The position numbers and the translations under genes are program-made. Positions 31,697-40,690 of a stretch of 64,000 nucleotides of DNA are shown here, piece by piece. A model generated the notes under the pieces. It was not told the origin of the DNA. It saw nothing but the letters and a program-made list of their open reading frames with translations, and did no database searches. Within the stretch, counting starts at the first letter, position 1. Every line of letters starts with the position of its first letter. The stretch comes from Meridianimarinicoccus sp. MJW13. GTDB lineage: Bacteria; Pseudomonadota; Alphaproteobacteria; Rhodobacterales; Rhodobacteraceae. The stretch spans positions 62,001 through 126,000 of the forward strand of contig NZ_JACNMU010000010.1 of NCBI RefSeq assembly GCF_014901205.1, in the 5' to 3' direction.

Positions 31697-32785
31697 TCAG
31701 GCTGGCTTGTTCTGGTGCAGCTGGGGCAAGCCGAAGCCCAGCCGCCGGGCGGGTTCACCGGACCCTGCTTGTGTCGCGTCGGCCGTGACGGAAACGGTTC
31801 TTGAGCCATCTGCCGTGAATGCCACAACCCGCTCGCCGGGGGTCACGGCACCAAGGCCGTGGTGTTCGCCCGAGCCATCCATCCAGTGCAGCGAAAGCCG
31901 CTGCTGGGCGGGGCGATAGGCGGCGGTATAGACGGTTCCAAAACCGCGGTCATAGCGGGTGCTGGCCAGTGGCCGGCTGAGAAATTCCTGCAACAGCCGG
32001 TCGGCGGTCAGCTTGCGGTCGTCCAGCAGTCTTTCAAGATGATCCGACCGGCCCTTGGTGTTGGAAAACCTGCCATGCTGGGGCCACTCGACGCCCAACT
32101 GGTGGTTTGTCGTGTAGGGGGTGGCGGTCACGATCGCCGGGCGGTCCGGTGCCAGATAGACCGTCGCGAAATTGCCCCGCGCGTCCGCCACCGTGACATT
32201 GTAGGACATATGCGACGGCACGGCGCGCAAGGCCTCGACCGCCTGTTGCACGTCGACACACATCTCAAGGATGTAGCGGATGATGATGGGGATGCCAAAA
32301 CCCGCGGCCCTGACCGTCCGGCCGCCGAAGGTCAGCGACGCGGCAAGCCCGGCATCGTTCATCCCGTCCGCCAGACCGGAAATTCCGTCGACCATCCCGG
32401 CCACCCGACGCCCGCGCCAGTTGGTCGACAGCAGGGTCGATTCATTCAACTGGGGATCAAGGTCGTAGTTGCGGATCAGCAGTGGCCCGTCGTCGTCGAC
32501 AAGCACGGCCTGAGAGCAGTTCACCAGGTAACGCGGCGGCGACCAGAAGCTCAGGAACCGGGCCGCCTCGTCATCGCCGTCACAGACATCGACCCAGGTG
32601 TCCCACAGGCGTTCGAACTCCGGCATGTGGCGGCGCAGCGACAGGCGGGCATCCCGCAGATCAGTCGTATGGGTGCCGCGCCGCTTGCGCAGCCACTTGG
32701 ACCAACCCGGCCAACCATGGTTGAAAACCTGGCGCAGCGCCGGACCGGGACGGTCTTCGACAAGGCTTCGAAATCTGAGTTGCAT
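31697..32785 (-). CDS. C45-type Ntn amidohydrolase / acyltransferase
   Basis: 362 residues. YLVNCSQAVLVDDDGPLLIRNYDLDP around Cys90 matches the nucleophile region of the linear amide C-N hydrolase/peptidase C45 group (acyl-CoA:6-APA acyltransferase and relatives), with GISGLADGMNDAGLAASLTFGGR and NVTVADARGNFATVYLAPD following as expected. The nucleophile would be freed by autocleavage before Cys90, or the N-terminal 89 residues may be kept. Substrate unknown: an acyl-amine or beta-lactam-like amide. Upstream of the nitrilase gene, so two unrelated amide hydrolases appear in one transcript. Confidence 0.72.
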   Translation of the reverse strand: MQLRFRSLVEDRPGPALRQVFNHGWPGWSKWLRKRRGTHTTDLRDARLSLRRHMPEFERLWDTWVDVCDGDDEAARFLSFWSPPRYLVNCSQAVLVDDDGPLLIRNYDLDPQLNESTLLSTNWRGRRVAGMVDGISGLADGMNDAGLAASLTFGGRTVRAAGFGIPIIIRYILEMCVDVQQAVEALRAVPSHMSYNVTVADARGNFATVYLAPDRPAIVTATPYTTNHQLGVEWPQHGRFSNTKGRSDHLERLLDDRKLTADRLLQEFLSRPLASTRYDRGFGTVYTAAYRPAQQRLSLHWMDGSGEHHGLGAVTPGERVVAFTADGSRTVSVTADATQAGSGEPARRLGFGLPQLHQNKPA

Positions 32786-32919
32786 GATGGGTCCGCGTGC
32801 TCTTCCTTGAGTGCAGTGCCTGCGACGTGCAAGACATTCCCATTCCCGTCAGGGGAGGAGAGCACCATGGCGCATGGTGTGAATATTGACTTTCACCTGC
32901 ATTTTGTCAAGATCCGCCC

Positions 32920-33255
32920 ATGTTGAAGTCGCCTACGCCCACTGGTGTCATTCGTCAAAGCGATATTCCAGGCTTGATCGATTCCCAGAGAATTACACAG
33001 TATCCGACCGTAGTTCGGGTGCGCCGGACCAAGCAGGGCGGCGGCTTTGGGGATCAGGACCGTAACCCCTATACTTGGACAGTGTTTTTCCTGGTCGACG
33101 GGCTTTGGATGTCGCTGGAAAGTGCGCGTGGCATGCCGCTTGAATGGGGCAGCCTGGACCGGCTTGAGATCTGGCTGCGCGGCAAGGGGTTTGCGTTTTT
33201 CTGGGTCCGGAACGATATCGACCTGGTCGGGGAGCCAAACGGCGACGCTGAATAG
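32920..33255 (+). CDS. Hypothetical protein, unknown family
   Basis: 111 residues, with no family I recognise; Trp-rich middle (YTWTVFFLVDGLWMSLES, EIWLRGKGFAFFWVRNDIDLV). Third-position GC is clearly lower than in neighbours, chiefly over the first 25 codons (ATT, AGA, ACA, TTG codons), hinting at recent acquisition or weak selection. No good ribosome site was seen ahead of ATG 32920. It lies on the plus strand between two leftward genes. A frame on the opposite strand (32893-33261) is less protein-like. Confidence 0.4.
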   Translation: MLKSPTPTGVIRQSDIPGLIDSQRITQYPTVVRVRRTKQGGGFGDQDRNPYTWTVFFLVDGLWMSLESARGMPLEWGSLDRLEIWLRGKGFAFFWVRNDIDLVGEPNGDAE

Positions 33256-33290
33256 TCCCATGTTGTGCTGAATACGGCACAGTCGAGGGG

Positions 33291-33317
33291 TCAGGAGGCG
33301 CTGAAAACGCCTCCTGA
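33291..33317 (-). terminator. Hairpin after the ATP-grasp gene
   Basis: Stem TCAGGAGGCG / CGCCTCCTGA, 10 bp perfect, 7-base loop CTGAAAA, 12 bases past the ATP-grasp stop. No T run follows on the minus strand. Also lies downstream of the small plus-strand gene, so it may serve both. Confidence 0.5.
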
Positions 33318-33328
33318 GAGATGTCAGA

Positions 33329-34783
33329 TCAGAACCATTTGCCGGCGGTCATGTCGGCCGGCATGGTCACTTCGGTCTCGGCGGTCAGCGGAACGCTCTT
33401 GAACTGGGCCTTGATCGCCTTGTTCCAGTTCTTGGCCCGATCCAGAAGTTCGCGATCGTCCGATTGCATCCGCCCGCGCGCCAGGATGCAGCCAAGGTCG
33501 GCACCGTGATAGCAGTACTCGCCCTCGCCATAGACCCGCAGGTAGAAGGCTTCGTGTTCGTCGCCCAACGCATTGATGTTGTGGCCGGCCCGCACGAATT
33601 CGATCTCGCCGTTTTCATCCATGCTCCAGATGCCCGAACGGGGCGCCTGGGTGATCAACTCCACCTTGTCCTCGGTCTGTTTCAGGATCAGCTGGGTCCA
33701 GAAATCGTAGTCGTTCCAGCGGCTCTGCACTTCTTCAATGTCGATCTCATAGTCGACATCCATGAATTCCAGCAGGTGGAACAGGAACATCGGACAACCG
33801 CCATAAGTCGAGGTGATCAGGTTGGTCGGCGGGGAGGCTCCTGAAATCCGCGGGTTGATTTCACCCAGGTAAACTTCGTTGGTGTCGGTATCGAGCAGGA
33901 AGTCGGTGCAGAAAACGCCCTTGTAGCCTTCCTGATAAAGCTGATCGCCCAACTTGCGCGCCATTTCGCGCACCTTGTCCGGCACGCCGTCCGGCAGGAT
34001 CGCGGGCGAGATGTCGTTGCCGCACCAGCCGCCCTTGTAGGGGGTGATTTCCTCGAAACCGGTGATGTCGGTCATCACTGGCCCGACCAGCGTGCCGTGC
34101 CGTGTGGCGCAGGCCTCGATGGTGCCGGGCAGGTGGTTGATGCGTTTCATCACCTTCAGCTCTTCGCCGATGATCTTGCTGGAGAACTTGTCCCACTCCG
34201 CCTCGGACTTGATGAAGAAGGTCGTCCGCCCGCTGTCGCCATAGGGGGTCTGCACCACGAGATCCGAGCCCAGCTTTGCCCCTTCGGCCAGCTTGCTCAG
34301 TTCCTCATAGCTGTCGGCCCGCCCCATGACGTTGGGCGCGCTTTCAACCCCGGCTTCGTTGCCGATGCGGGTGGTTTCGATCTTGCTGTCCAGCCGGTGC
34401 CGCAACTCGTTTGAGGGCAGCGCGATTTTCAGGCCGACATCCTTGCACAGTTCTTCGGTCTTCTCGTCGAACATCACGAATGCCGCCAGACCGGGCGGGC
34501 GTTCCTTCACCCGCGCACGAAACTCCGGGTGATCGACCAGATAGTTGGCCACGTCTTCCATCGACTGGAATACCGGGGCGTCCGCCACGTTCGGGACGAA
34601 CACCCGGGGATGCTGGCCGTCGAAGACGTCGAAGAAGTTGACGAACTCCAGCCCACCGACCCATTGATCCAGACCCATAAGGTTGAACGGCGTTGGCATG
34701 ACGACGTAGATCGGCGTCTTGTTCCGCCTCAGATAGCGGTAAATTTCGGTAAGCCCGGTTAGTTTCTCGCTTTGGTCGGCCAT
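33329..34783 (-). CDS. ATP-grasp domain ligase of unknown substrate
   Basis: 484 residues from ATG 34783 (a longer frame to 34966 looks non-coding). ATP-grasp signature: VVQTPYGDSGRTTFFIKS (about 176-193, glycine loop over ATP), CTDFLLDTDTNEVYLGEINPRISGASPPTNL with Glu308, Asn310 and Arg312 placed as metal and phosphate ligands. The N-terminal region LRRNKTPIYVVMPTPFNLMGLDQWVGGLEFVNFFDVF resembles a pre-ATP-grasp domain. No biotin-carboxyl-carrier site is present, so although homologues are often labelled biotin carboxylase, an amino acid, peptide or amine ligase is more likely. Divergent from a TRAP transporter. Confidence 0.75.
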   Translation of the reverse strand: MADQSEKLTGLTEIYRYLRRNKTPIYVVMPTPFNLMGLDQWVGGLEFVNFFDVFDGQHPRVFVPNVADAPVFQSMEDVANYLVDHPEFRARVKERPPGLAAFVMFDEKTEELCKDVGLKIALPSNELRHRLDSKIETTRIGNEAGVESAPNVMGRADSYEELSKLAEGAKLGSDLVVQTPYGDSGRTTFFIKSEAEWDKFSSKIIGEELKVMKRINHLPGTIEACATRHGTLVGPVMTDITGFEEITPYKGGWCGNDISPAILPDGVPDKVREMARKLGDQLYQEGYKGVFCTDFLLDTDTNEVYLGEINPRISGASPPTNLITSTYGGCPMFLFHLLEFMDVDYEIDIEEVQSRWNDYDFWTQLILKQTEDKVELITQAPRSGIWSMDENGEIEFVRAGHNINALGDEHEAFYLRVYGEGEYCYHGADLGCILARGRMQSDDRELLDRAKNWNKAIKAQFKSVPLTAETEVTMPADMTAGKWF

Positions 34784-35123
34784 CTTGGGCGCTCTCCCGA
34801 TGTTGTGTTCTTGGTTGTTGCTCGGGGTTCGTGACGCTTCCCCGGTTGCCGCTTGGTTTGGACGAGTCCCACCCAGGAGTCGCCTTTTGGTTGCCGCGAA
34901 CAGGGCAAGTGACTTCTGCCACAAGTCCTGCAAACCCTTCTTATGCGAAATTATCGGCATGATCACAGCCGGTTATTAACATTATTATTGCTCACAGTAT
35001 AGTCCATGATGTAAGGAGGTTTTCAAGCCTTGGAGGCCGTCGAGGCCAGGGTTGGAGAATGAGACCTGTTGGCGTTGCAACAAGGGTCTTGCGAAGGCAA
35101 AGTAAACCTAAAGGAACAATGGT
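34784..35123. other. Divergent promoter region, ATP-grasp gene and TRAP transporter
   Basis: 340 bp with no convincing gene. The half nearest dctP turns AT-rich (around 34945-35000) and contains TTATTATTGCTCA, which shares TTGCTCA with the boxes in front of gabT at 26014-26052. Promoters for both directions are expected here. Confidence 0.5.
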
Positions 35124-36146
35124 ATGACAAGCATCCCTTTCACACGCCGACTTGCGATGGCCGCCATGACCGGTGCACTGGCGCTGACATCGATGGCGAC
35201 GGTTGCGTCGGCTGATACGACACGGCTGAGGTTTCATACGTTCTATGGCACCGAGATCGATCCGATCCTGAAGAAGTTCCGCGACACCGTCAAAGAAAAT
35301 TCCGGGGGCGACCTGCGAATTCAGACATTCCACGGCGGCGAGCTTGTCGCCAGCGACCAGTTGCTGGAAGCCGCCAAGAAGGGATCGATCGACATCGCCC
35401 ATGGTCACGGCGGCTATTGGTCCGGCCAGGTGGACATCGGCAACATCGAAGCCGGTCTGCCCGGTGGCTGGACGAGCCTCGACGAAGCCCGCGCGTTCTT
35501 TGACAGCGAGCCGGTGGATGCCCTGCTGACCGCGGCCTATGACGAGGCCGGCGTCGTCTATCTGGGCAAGGGCTATGGCCACGACTACGATCTGCTGACC
35601 AAGGAGCCGGTCACCTCGCTCGACGATCTGAAGACGCGCAAGATCCGCGCCACGTCGAATGTTGCGAAGGTTCTTGAGTACTTCGAGATCCCGACCGTCT
35701 ACCTGCCCGCGGGCGAGCTTTACATCGGCATGTCGACCGGCGTGATCGACGGTGCCATCTACGGCGGCCCCATCGAATACGAGCAGCTCAAGCTGAACGA
35801 GACCGCGAAACACTATACCCGTCTCAACATGCTGATGCCGGGCTGGACCGAAACCTTCCTTGCCAACAAGGAAAAGTGGGACGGCCTGTCGGACGAGCAC
35901 AAGGCGATCATGGAAGAAGCGATTGCCCAGTTCGCCGCAGACATCACCGACTGGCTGGCCGAGGGCAACCAGTCCGTGGTCGACAAGGGCGACGTCTTCG
36001 AATTCGCGGTCCTTCCGGATGAGGATTCCAAGCAGCTGACGGTTGCAGCACAGGCGGTCTGGCAGGAAGAAGCCGAACGGTCCGCGCGCAACGCCGAGCT
36101 GATCGACCTTCTGGTTGCGAACGCCAAGGCGCAAGGGCGTCTCTGA
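35124..36146 (+). CDS. dctP: TRAP transporter substrate-binding protein (DctP family)
   Basis: Periplasmic binding protein of 340 residues. Signal peptide about 1-30 (MTSIPFTRRLAMAAMTGALALTSMATVASA). The mature protein has the DctP layout LRFHTFYGTEIDPILKKFRDTVKENSGGDLRIQTFHGGEL, and KTRKIRATSNVAKVLEYF with the conserved Arg that pairs with a substrate carboxylate. AAAGGAACA lies just before the ATG. Overlaps dctQ by one base (TGATG). Substrate unknown; an organic acid of the nearby pathway, such as glutarate, is conceivable. Confidence 0.93.
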   Translation: MTSIPFTRRLAMAAMTGALALTSMATVASADTTRLRFHTFYGTEIDPILKKFRDTVKENSGGDLRIQTFHGGELVASDQLLEAAKKGSIDIAHGHGGYWSGQVDIGNIEAGLPGGWTSLDEARAFFDSEPVDALLTAAYDEAGVVYLGKGYGHDYDLLTKEPVTSLDDLKTRKIRATSNVAKVLEYFEIPTVYLPAGELYIGMSTGVIDGAIYGGPIEYEQLKLNETAKHYTRLNMLMPGWTETFLANKEKWDGLSDEHKAIMEEAIAQFAADITDWLAEGNQSVVDKGDVFEFAVLPDEDSKQLTVAAQAVWQEEAERSARNAELIDLLVANAKAQGRL

Positions 36147-36766
36147 TGGCCTGGGTGACAAGATATCTTGTCGCCCAGGATGGCCTGTCCGAATTCGTCG
36201 GGCGGGCCATTTCCTGGCTTACGCTGGGGATGATCGGGGTTCTCGTCATCGAGATCGTGTTTCGGTACTTTCTCGATTCCCCGACCCTCTGGGCGCATGA
36301 AACCAGCACCATGCTGTATGGCGGTTTCTGCATGCTGGCCGGCGCCTATACCCTGCGCCACCGTGGCCATGTCCGCAGCGAGGTGATCTGGGGGGCATTG
36401 CCCAAGCGGGGCCAGGCGATCTGCGATGTCGTGATCTTTTCGACCGGTGCCGTCGTTCTGGTGATGTTCCTGAAGCTGGCCATTGGCTTTGCCGCCGAAA
36501 GCTGGGCTGTTCGCGAATACTCCAACAAGAGCATGTGGCAACCGCCGCTGTATCCGATCAAGACGGTGATCCCGATCGCTGTCGGACTGGTCTTGCTGCA
36601 GAACATGGCCGAATTGCTGCGGGCCGTTTTGACCGCGCTCGGCATCGAGTATGACGATCCGCGCGAACGCGAGTTCGAAAGCGACATTGATCCGGAACTT
36701 CTGCCCACCATTCTGGATGCCGATGTCACCGAGGCCGTGGACACCTCCAAGCCCAATGACCGCTGA
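36146..36766 (+). CDS. dctQ: TRAP transporter small permease (DctQ family)
   Basis: 206 residues with four membrane helices: about 20-45, 52-72, 93-115 and 135-158. ITLGMI-like ISWLTLGMIGVLVIEIVFRYFLDSPTLWAHETSTMLYGGFCMLAGAYTLRHRGHVRSEV is the DctQ core. An acidic C-terminal tail of about 40 residues (DDPREREFESDIDPELL) extends beyond the usual length. Sits between dctP and dctM. Confidence 0.92.
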   Translation: MAWVTRYLVAQDGLSEFVGRAISWLTLGMIGVLVIEIVFRYFLDSPTLWAHETSTMLYGGFCMLAGAYTLRHRGHVRSEVIWGALPKRGQAICDVVIFSTGAVVLVMFLKLAIGFAAESWAVREYSNKSMWQPPLYPIKTVIPIAVGLVLLQNMAELLRAVLTALGIEYDDPREREFESDIDPELLPTILDADVTEAVDTSKPNDR

Positions 36767-36807
36767 TCATGCGCGTGCATCCCGCGGCTGCTCTTAAGGA
36801 CCTGTAA

Positions 36808-38121
36808 ATGGAAAATCTGGATCCGCTCGCCATTACGGGCATCATGTTCGCATCCATGCTGGGGTTGATGGCGCTTGGCGCGCCGCTGGCCTGGGCGCTG
36901 ACCATCTGCGGCATCGGAAGCGCCATGGCGATCTTTGGCGACGGGGGGCTTGATCTTCTGATCTCGTCGACCTTCAGCGCCATGGACAACTTCCTGCTGG
37001 TGGCGCTGCCGCTGTTCATCTTCATGGGGCTGGTCCTGCAACGGTCAGGCATCACCGACGATCTGTTCGAGATGATCCACAAGCTGATGGGCCGGTTGCC
37101 CGGCGGGCTTGGCATCGGGACGGTCATCATCTGTGCCCTGATCGCCGCGATGGCCGGGGTCTCGGGCGCGGCGACGGTCAGCCTGGGCATCATCGCCCTG
37201 CCTGCGATGCTCAATCGCGGCTATGACAAACGTCTGGTCACCGGCACGATCATGGCCGGCGGCGCGCTTGGCTTTCTGATCCCGCCCAGCGTCCTGATGA
37301 TCATCTACGCCTTTCTCAGCCGCGATTCCGTCGGCAAGCTGTTCGCTGCCGGGCTGATGCCGGGACTGATGCTGGCGGGGATCTACATCGCCTACATCCT
37401 GATCCGCTGCCGCATCAATCCGTCGCTCGGCCCCCCGGCCGAAGAACAGTTCACGGCGATGGAGAAGTTCAAATCCCTGCGCTTCCTGATCGCGCCGGGG
37501 CTTCTGATCTTCACGGTTCTGGGGTGCATCATCGGCGGTATCACTTCGCCCTCCGAAGCCTCTGCCATCGGTGCCTTCGGGTCGCTGGTGATTGCCGCGA
37601 TCCAGGGCCGGTTAAGCTGGGACACCCTGCGCTATGTCATGCTGTCCACGACCAAGCTGATGGGCATGCTGATGTGGATCACCATTGCCGCCGTGTTCTT
37701 TTCCAAGATCTACGTCGGTGTCGGTGCGGGCATGGTCGTCGGAGAGTTGATCGAGGATTACGCGCTGTCGCCGAACCTGGTCATCCTGTCGATGCTGCTG
37801 GCCTACTTCGTCCTGGGCATGTTCCTGGATGATTTCGCCATCGTGTTCATCACCGTGCCGCTGTTCGTGCCGATCGTCCGCGATCTGGGTTTTGACACCA
37901 CATGGTTCGCGGTGCTCTTCATCCTGAGCATGCAGTCGGCCTATCTGACGCCGCCGTTCGGCTACAACCTCTTCTACATGAGGTCGGTGGCGCCAAAGGA
38001 TGTGACGATCATCGACATCTACTGGGCGGCCATACCCTTTGTCGGATTGCAGATCCTGGGCCTGGCGCTGGTCTTCATGTTTCCGCAGATCGCGCTTTGG
38101 CTTCCAAGCGTCCTGTTCTGA
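36808..38121 (+). CDS. dctM: TRAP transporter large permease (DctM family)
   Basis: 437 residues, about twelve membrane helices; forms the sodium-coupled channel with DctQ. Signatures include PLFIFMGLVLQRSGI, AAMAGVSGAATVSLGIIALPAMLNRGYDKRLVTGTIMAGGALGFLIPPS and FDTTWFAVLFILSMQSAYLTPPFGYNLFYM. Ended by the strong hairpin at 38139-38165. Confidence 0.95.
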   Translation: MENLDPLAITGIMFASMLGLMALGAPLAWALTICGIGSAMAIFGDGGLDLLISSTFSAMDNFLLVALPLFIFMGLVLQRSGITDDLFEMIHKLMGRLPGGLGIGTVIICALIAAMAGVSGAATVSLGIIALPAMLNRGYDKRLVTGTIMAGGALGFLIPPSVLMIIYAFLSRDSVGKLFAAGLMPGLMLAGIYIAYILIRCRINPSLGPPAEEQFTAMEKFKSLRFLIAPGLLIFTVLGCIIGGITSPSEASAIGAFGSLVIAAIQGRLSWDTLRYVMLSTTKLMGMLMWITIAAVFFSKIYVGVGAGMVVGELIEDYALSPNLVILSMLLAYFVLGMFLDDFAIVFITVPLFVPIVRDLGFDTTWFAVLFILSMQSAYLTPPFGYNLFYMRSVAPKDVTIIDIYWAAIPFVGLQILGLALVFMFPQIALWLPSVLF

Positions 38122-38138
38122 GGAATGTCCTGAAACGC

Positions 38139-38165
38139 AAAGGGCGCGCCACTGGCGCGCCCTTT
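38139..38165. terminator. Bidirectional terminator between dctM and the amidotransferase gene
   Basis: Perfect 12-bp stem AAAGGGCGCGCC / GGCGCGCCCTTT with a 3-base loop. The A-rich and T-rich ends allow it to end both convergent transcripts. Confidence 0.8.
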
Positions 38166-38184
38166 GTCGTTTTCGGGAACTGGT

Positions 38185-38862
38185 TTACCGGTCAAGCTTG
38201 AAGAACGCCTCGAACTTGTCAGCAAGATCGCCAGAGGTCAGCGGAGCGTTGACACGGGCCATCGCCGCCTCGGCAATATGCTCTGGCAACACCGACCGGC
38301 GGGCCGCCATCAGATCGGTCAGAAACTCTGCCGTGAATTCCGGATGCGGCTGAACGGTCAGCGCCTTGTTCCCATAGGCCAGCATCGCGTTGGCACAAAA
38401 ATCCGAGGATCCGATGACCTCTGCCCCCTCGGGCAGTTCCGTCACCTGATCCTGATGCCACGCCATGACGCAATCCGTCGTGCCCGCTGCACCGGCATAC
38501 TCGGTCGGACCGACGGACCAGCCGCCCGCGAACTTCTCGACCTTGCCGCCCAGGGCTTGCGCCAGGATCTGATGCCCGAAGCACACGCCGACAATCGGCA
38601 CTCCGGCGGCAAATGCCCGGCGCAGGAAATCCTCCAGCGGCGGGATCCAGTCATGGCCCTCGTAGGCGCCGAATTTCGACCCGGTGATCAGCCAGCCGTC
38701 AGCATCTGTCACCGCATCCGGAAAGACGCCGTCCAGCACCGGATAGGTCACGAACTCGAACCCGCGACCATCCAGCAACCGCTTGAACAGGTCGTCGTAG
38801 TCGCCGTGCCTGGCGCGAAGTTCTTCCGGCGTCCGACCGGTCTGCAAAATCCCAATCTTCAT
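38185..38862 (-). CDS. Class I glutamine amidotransferase domain hydrolase (probable gamma-glutamyl-GABA hydrolase, PuuD role)
   Basis: 225 residues, a lone GATase1 domain with triad Cys94 (VGVCFGHQ), His173 and Glu175 (QPHPEF). Lone domains of this kind can hydrolyse gamma-glutamyl amides. It ends the operon puuA-puuB-potFGHI, 68 bp after potI, where PuuD is needed to release GABA or a similar product from the glutamyl-intermediate. Sequence style is that of GMP-synthase-like amidotransferases rather than the C26 form of E. coli PuuD, so the role is inferred from position. Confidence 0.82.
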   Translation of the reverse strand: MKIGILQTGRTPEELRARHGDYDDLFKRLLDGRGFEFVTYPVLDGVFPDAVTDADGWLITGSKFGAYEGHDWIPPLEDFLRRAFAAGVPIVGVCFGHQILAQALGGKVEKFAGGWSVGPTEYAGAAGTTDCVMAWHQDQVTELPEGAEVIGSSDFCANAMLAYGNKALTVQPHPEFTAEFLTDLMAARRSVLPEHIAEAAMARVNAPLTSGDLADKFEAFFKLDR

Positions 38863-38930
38863 CCCTGCGTCCTTGATCTCTGCCAATGCAGGCAGTCGTG
38901 ATGTGATGAGTGTCTGACCCGCAGCGCGGG

Positions 38931-39734
38931 TCAGAGACGTCGCTTGCTTCGGCTCATCTGCAAGGCCGACACGATGATCCCCAGCGACACAAGCCCGATA
39001 ATGACCGTGGCCAGCGCGTTGACATCGGGGCTGACCCCAAGCCGCACCTTGGAGAATATGACCATCGGCAAGGTCGAGGCACCGGGGCCGGAGACGAAGC
39101 TTGCAACCACCAGGTCGTCCAGGCTGAGCGTGAAGGCCAGCAGCCAGGCCGAGACCAGCGCCGGGGCGATCACCGGCAGGGTAACGTCGAAGAAGACCCG
39201 CACCGGTTTGGCGCCCAGATCCTGCGCCGCCTCTTCGATGGACATGTCCATGTCCACCAGCCGCGACTGGATGACAACGGCCGCATAGGCCGCCCCGAAG
39301 GTGGAATGGGCGATGATGATCGTCATGATGCCACGGTTGCCCGGCCAGCCGATCAGCCCCTGCATGGCAACGAACAGCAGCAGCAGCGACAGGCCGATGA
39401 TCACCTCGGGCATGACCAGCGGTGCGGTGATCATCATGCTGAGCAGCGACTTGGTGCGGAACTTCGCGAACCGGATCAGCACGAAGGATGCAACGGTTCC
39501 GATGGTCACCGCCAGCGACGCCGAGACGAATGCAATCTTGGCACTGACCCACGCGGCTTCAAGGATCTGCGGATCGCGGAGGAGTTCGCCGTACCACTTG
39601 GTCGAGAACCCGCCCCAGACCGTCACCAGCTTGCTTTCGTTGAAGCTGAAGATCACCAGCGACAGGATCGGCGCGTAAAGGAAGACAAAGCCGAGGACGC
39701 CGGTGATCTTGAGGAATTTGGACCTGCGCTGCAT
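38931..39734 (-). CDS. potI: Polyamine-type ABC transporter permease
   Basis: 267 residues with six membrane helices and the permease EAA loop (SIEEAAQDLGAKPVRVFFDVTLPVIAPAL). LYAPILSLVIFSFNESK at the N-terminus is typical of the PotC/PotI branch for putrescine or spermidine. One-base overlap with potH (TGATG). Belongs to the puuA-puuB-potFGHI operon. Confidence 0.93.
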   Translation of the reverse strand: MQRRSKFLKITGVLGFVFLYAPILSLVIFSFNESKLVTVWGGFSTKWYGELLRDPQILEAAWVSAKIAFVSASLAVTIGTVASFVLIRFAKFRTKSLLSMMITAPLVMPEVIIGLSLLLLFVAMQGLIGWPGNRGIMTIIIAHSTFGAAYAAVVIQSRLVDMDMSIEEAAQDLGAKPVRVFFDVTLPVIAPALVSAWLLAFTLSLDDLVVASFVSGPGASTLPMVIFSKVRLGVSPDVNALATVIIGLVSLGIIVSALQMSRSKRRL

Positions 39735-40690
39735 CAGCTCGCTCCTTCATCTGCGGATTGCGCCTTGCGCAGCAACATGATCGGGATCACCAGCACGAAA
39801 AGCATGACAATGGCCACCGCCGAGGCAATCGGCCAATCCCGGTTGGAGAAGAATTCGTCCCAGAGCACCCGGCCGATCATCAGCGTGTCGGGTCCGCCCA
39901 GAAGCGCCGGGATCACGAATTCGCCGACGGCGGGAATGAAGACCAGCATGCAGCCGGCAATGATCCCGCTGGCGGACAGCGGCAGCGTCACCGTCAGGAA
40001 CGTGGTGGCAGGCCGCGCGCCAAGGTCTGCCGAGGCTTCCAGATAGGATTGGTCCAACTTCACCAGGTTGGCGTAAAGCGGCAGGATCATGAACGGCAGG
40101 TAGCTGTAGACGATGCCGATATAGACCGCGAAATCGGTCTGCAGCATGATCAGCGGCTCGTCGATGATGCCGGTCCACATCAGGAAATTGTTGATGATGC
40201 CGTTGGCCTTGAGAAACCCGATCCAAGCGTAGACCCGCAACAGGAACGAGGTCCAGAATGGCAGCACCACCAGCATCAGCAGCAGGTTGCGCTGGTTTTC
40301 CGGCGAACGCGCGATCAGATAGGCCATGGGATAGCCGATCAGCAGCGCGATGAAGGTCGAGATCCCGGCGATCTTGATCGATTCGATATAGGCCGACAGG
40401 TAAAGCGGGTCTTCCAGCAGGAACAGGTAGTTGCCGAAGTTCAGGTTGACCGAAAGAACGCCGTCCACCCATTCCCAGACCGGCAGGTACGGCGGTCTGG
40501 CGATGGCGGCTTCCGACAGGGAAATCTTGGCGACCACTAGGAACGGGATGAGGAAGAACAGCAGCAGCCAGAGCGTCGGGATCGCGATGACCAGCCCACG
40601 TCCGCCCAGGCCCAGCCGTTCCAGCACGCGGCCGATCATCGGGCCGCCGGGCAACCGGCTGCTGGGGCCGGTATCGGGGGCCGCGCTCAT
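39734..40690 (-). CDS. potH: Polyamine-type ABC transporter permease
   Basis: 318 residues, six membrane helices after a cytoplasmic N-terminus of about 35 residues. EAA loop: YLEASADLGARPATTFLTVTLPLSASGIIAG. Start ATG overlaps the potG stop by 4 bp (ATGA). PotB/PotH family partner of PotI. Confidence 0.93.
   Translation of the reverse strand: MSAAPDTGPSSRLPGGPMIGRVLERLGLGGRGLVIAIPTLWLLLFFLIPFLVVAKISLSEAAIARPPYLPVWEWVDGVLSVNLNFGNYLFLLEDPLYLSAYIESIKIAGISTFIALLIGYPMAYLIARSPENQRNLLLMLVVLPFWTSFLLRVYAWIGFLKANGIINNFLMWTGIIDEPLIMLQTDFAVYIGIVYSYLPFMILPLYANLVKLDQSYLEASADLGARPATTFLTVTLPLSASGIIAGCMLVFIPAVGEFVIPALLGGPDTLMIGRVLWDEFFSNRDWPIASAVAIVMLFVLVIPIMLLRKAQSADEGAS

Noticed and set aside
32893-33261. 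Minus-strand open frame overlapping the small plus-strand gene
   Set aside because: Composition (many Pro, His, Arg; no hydrophobic core) is less protein-like than the plus-strand product.
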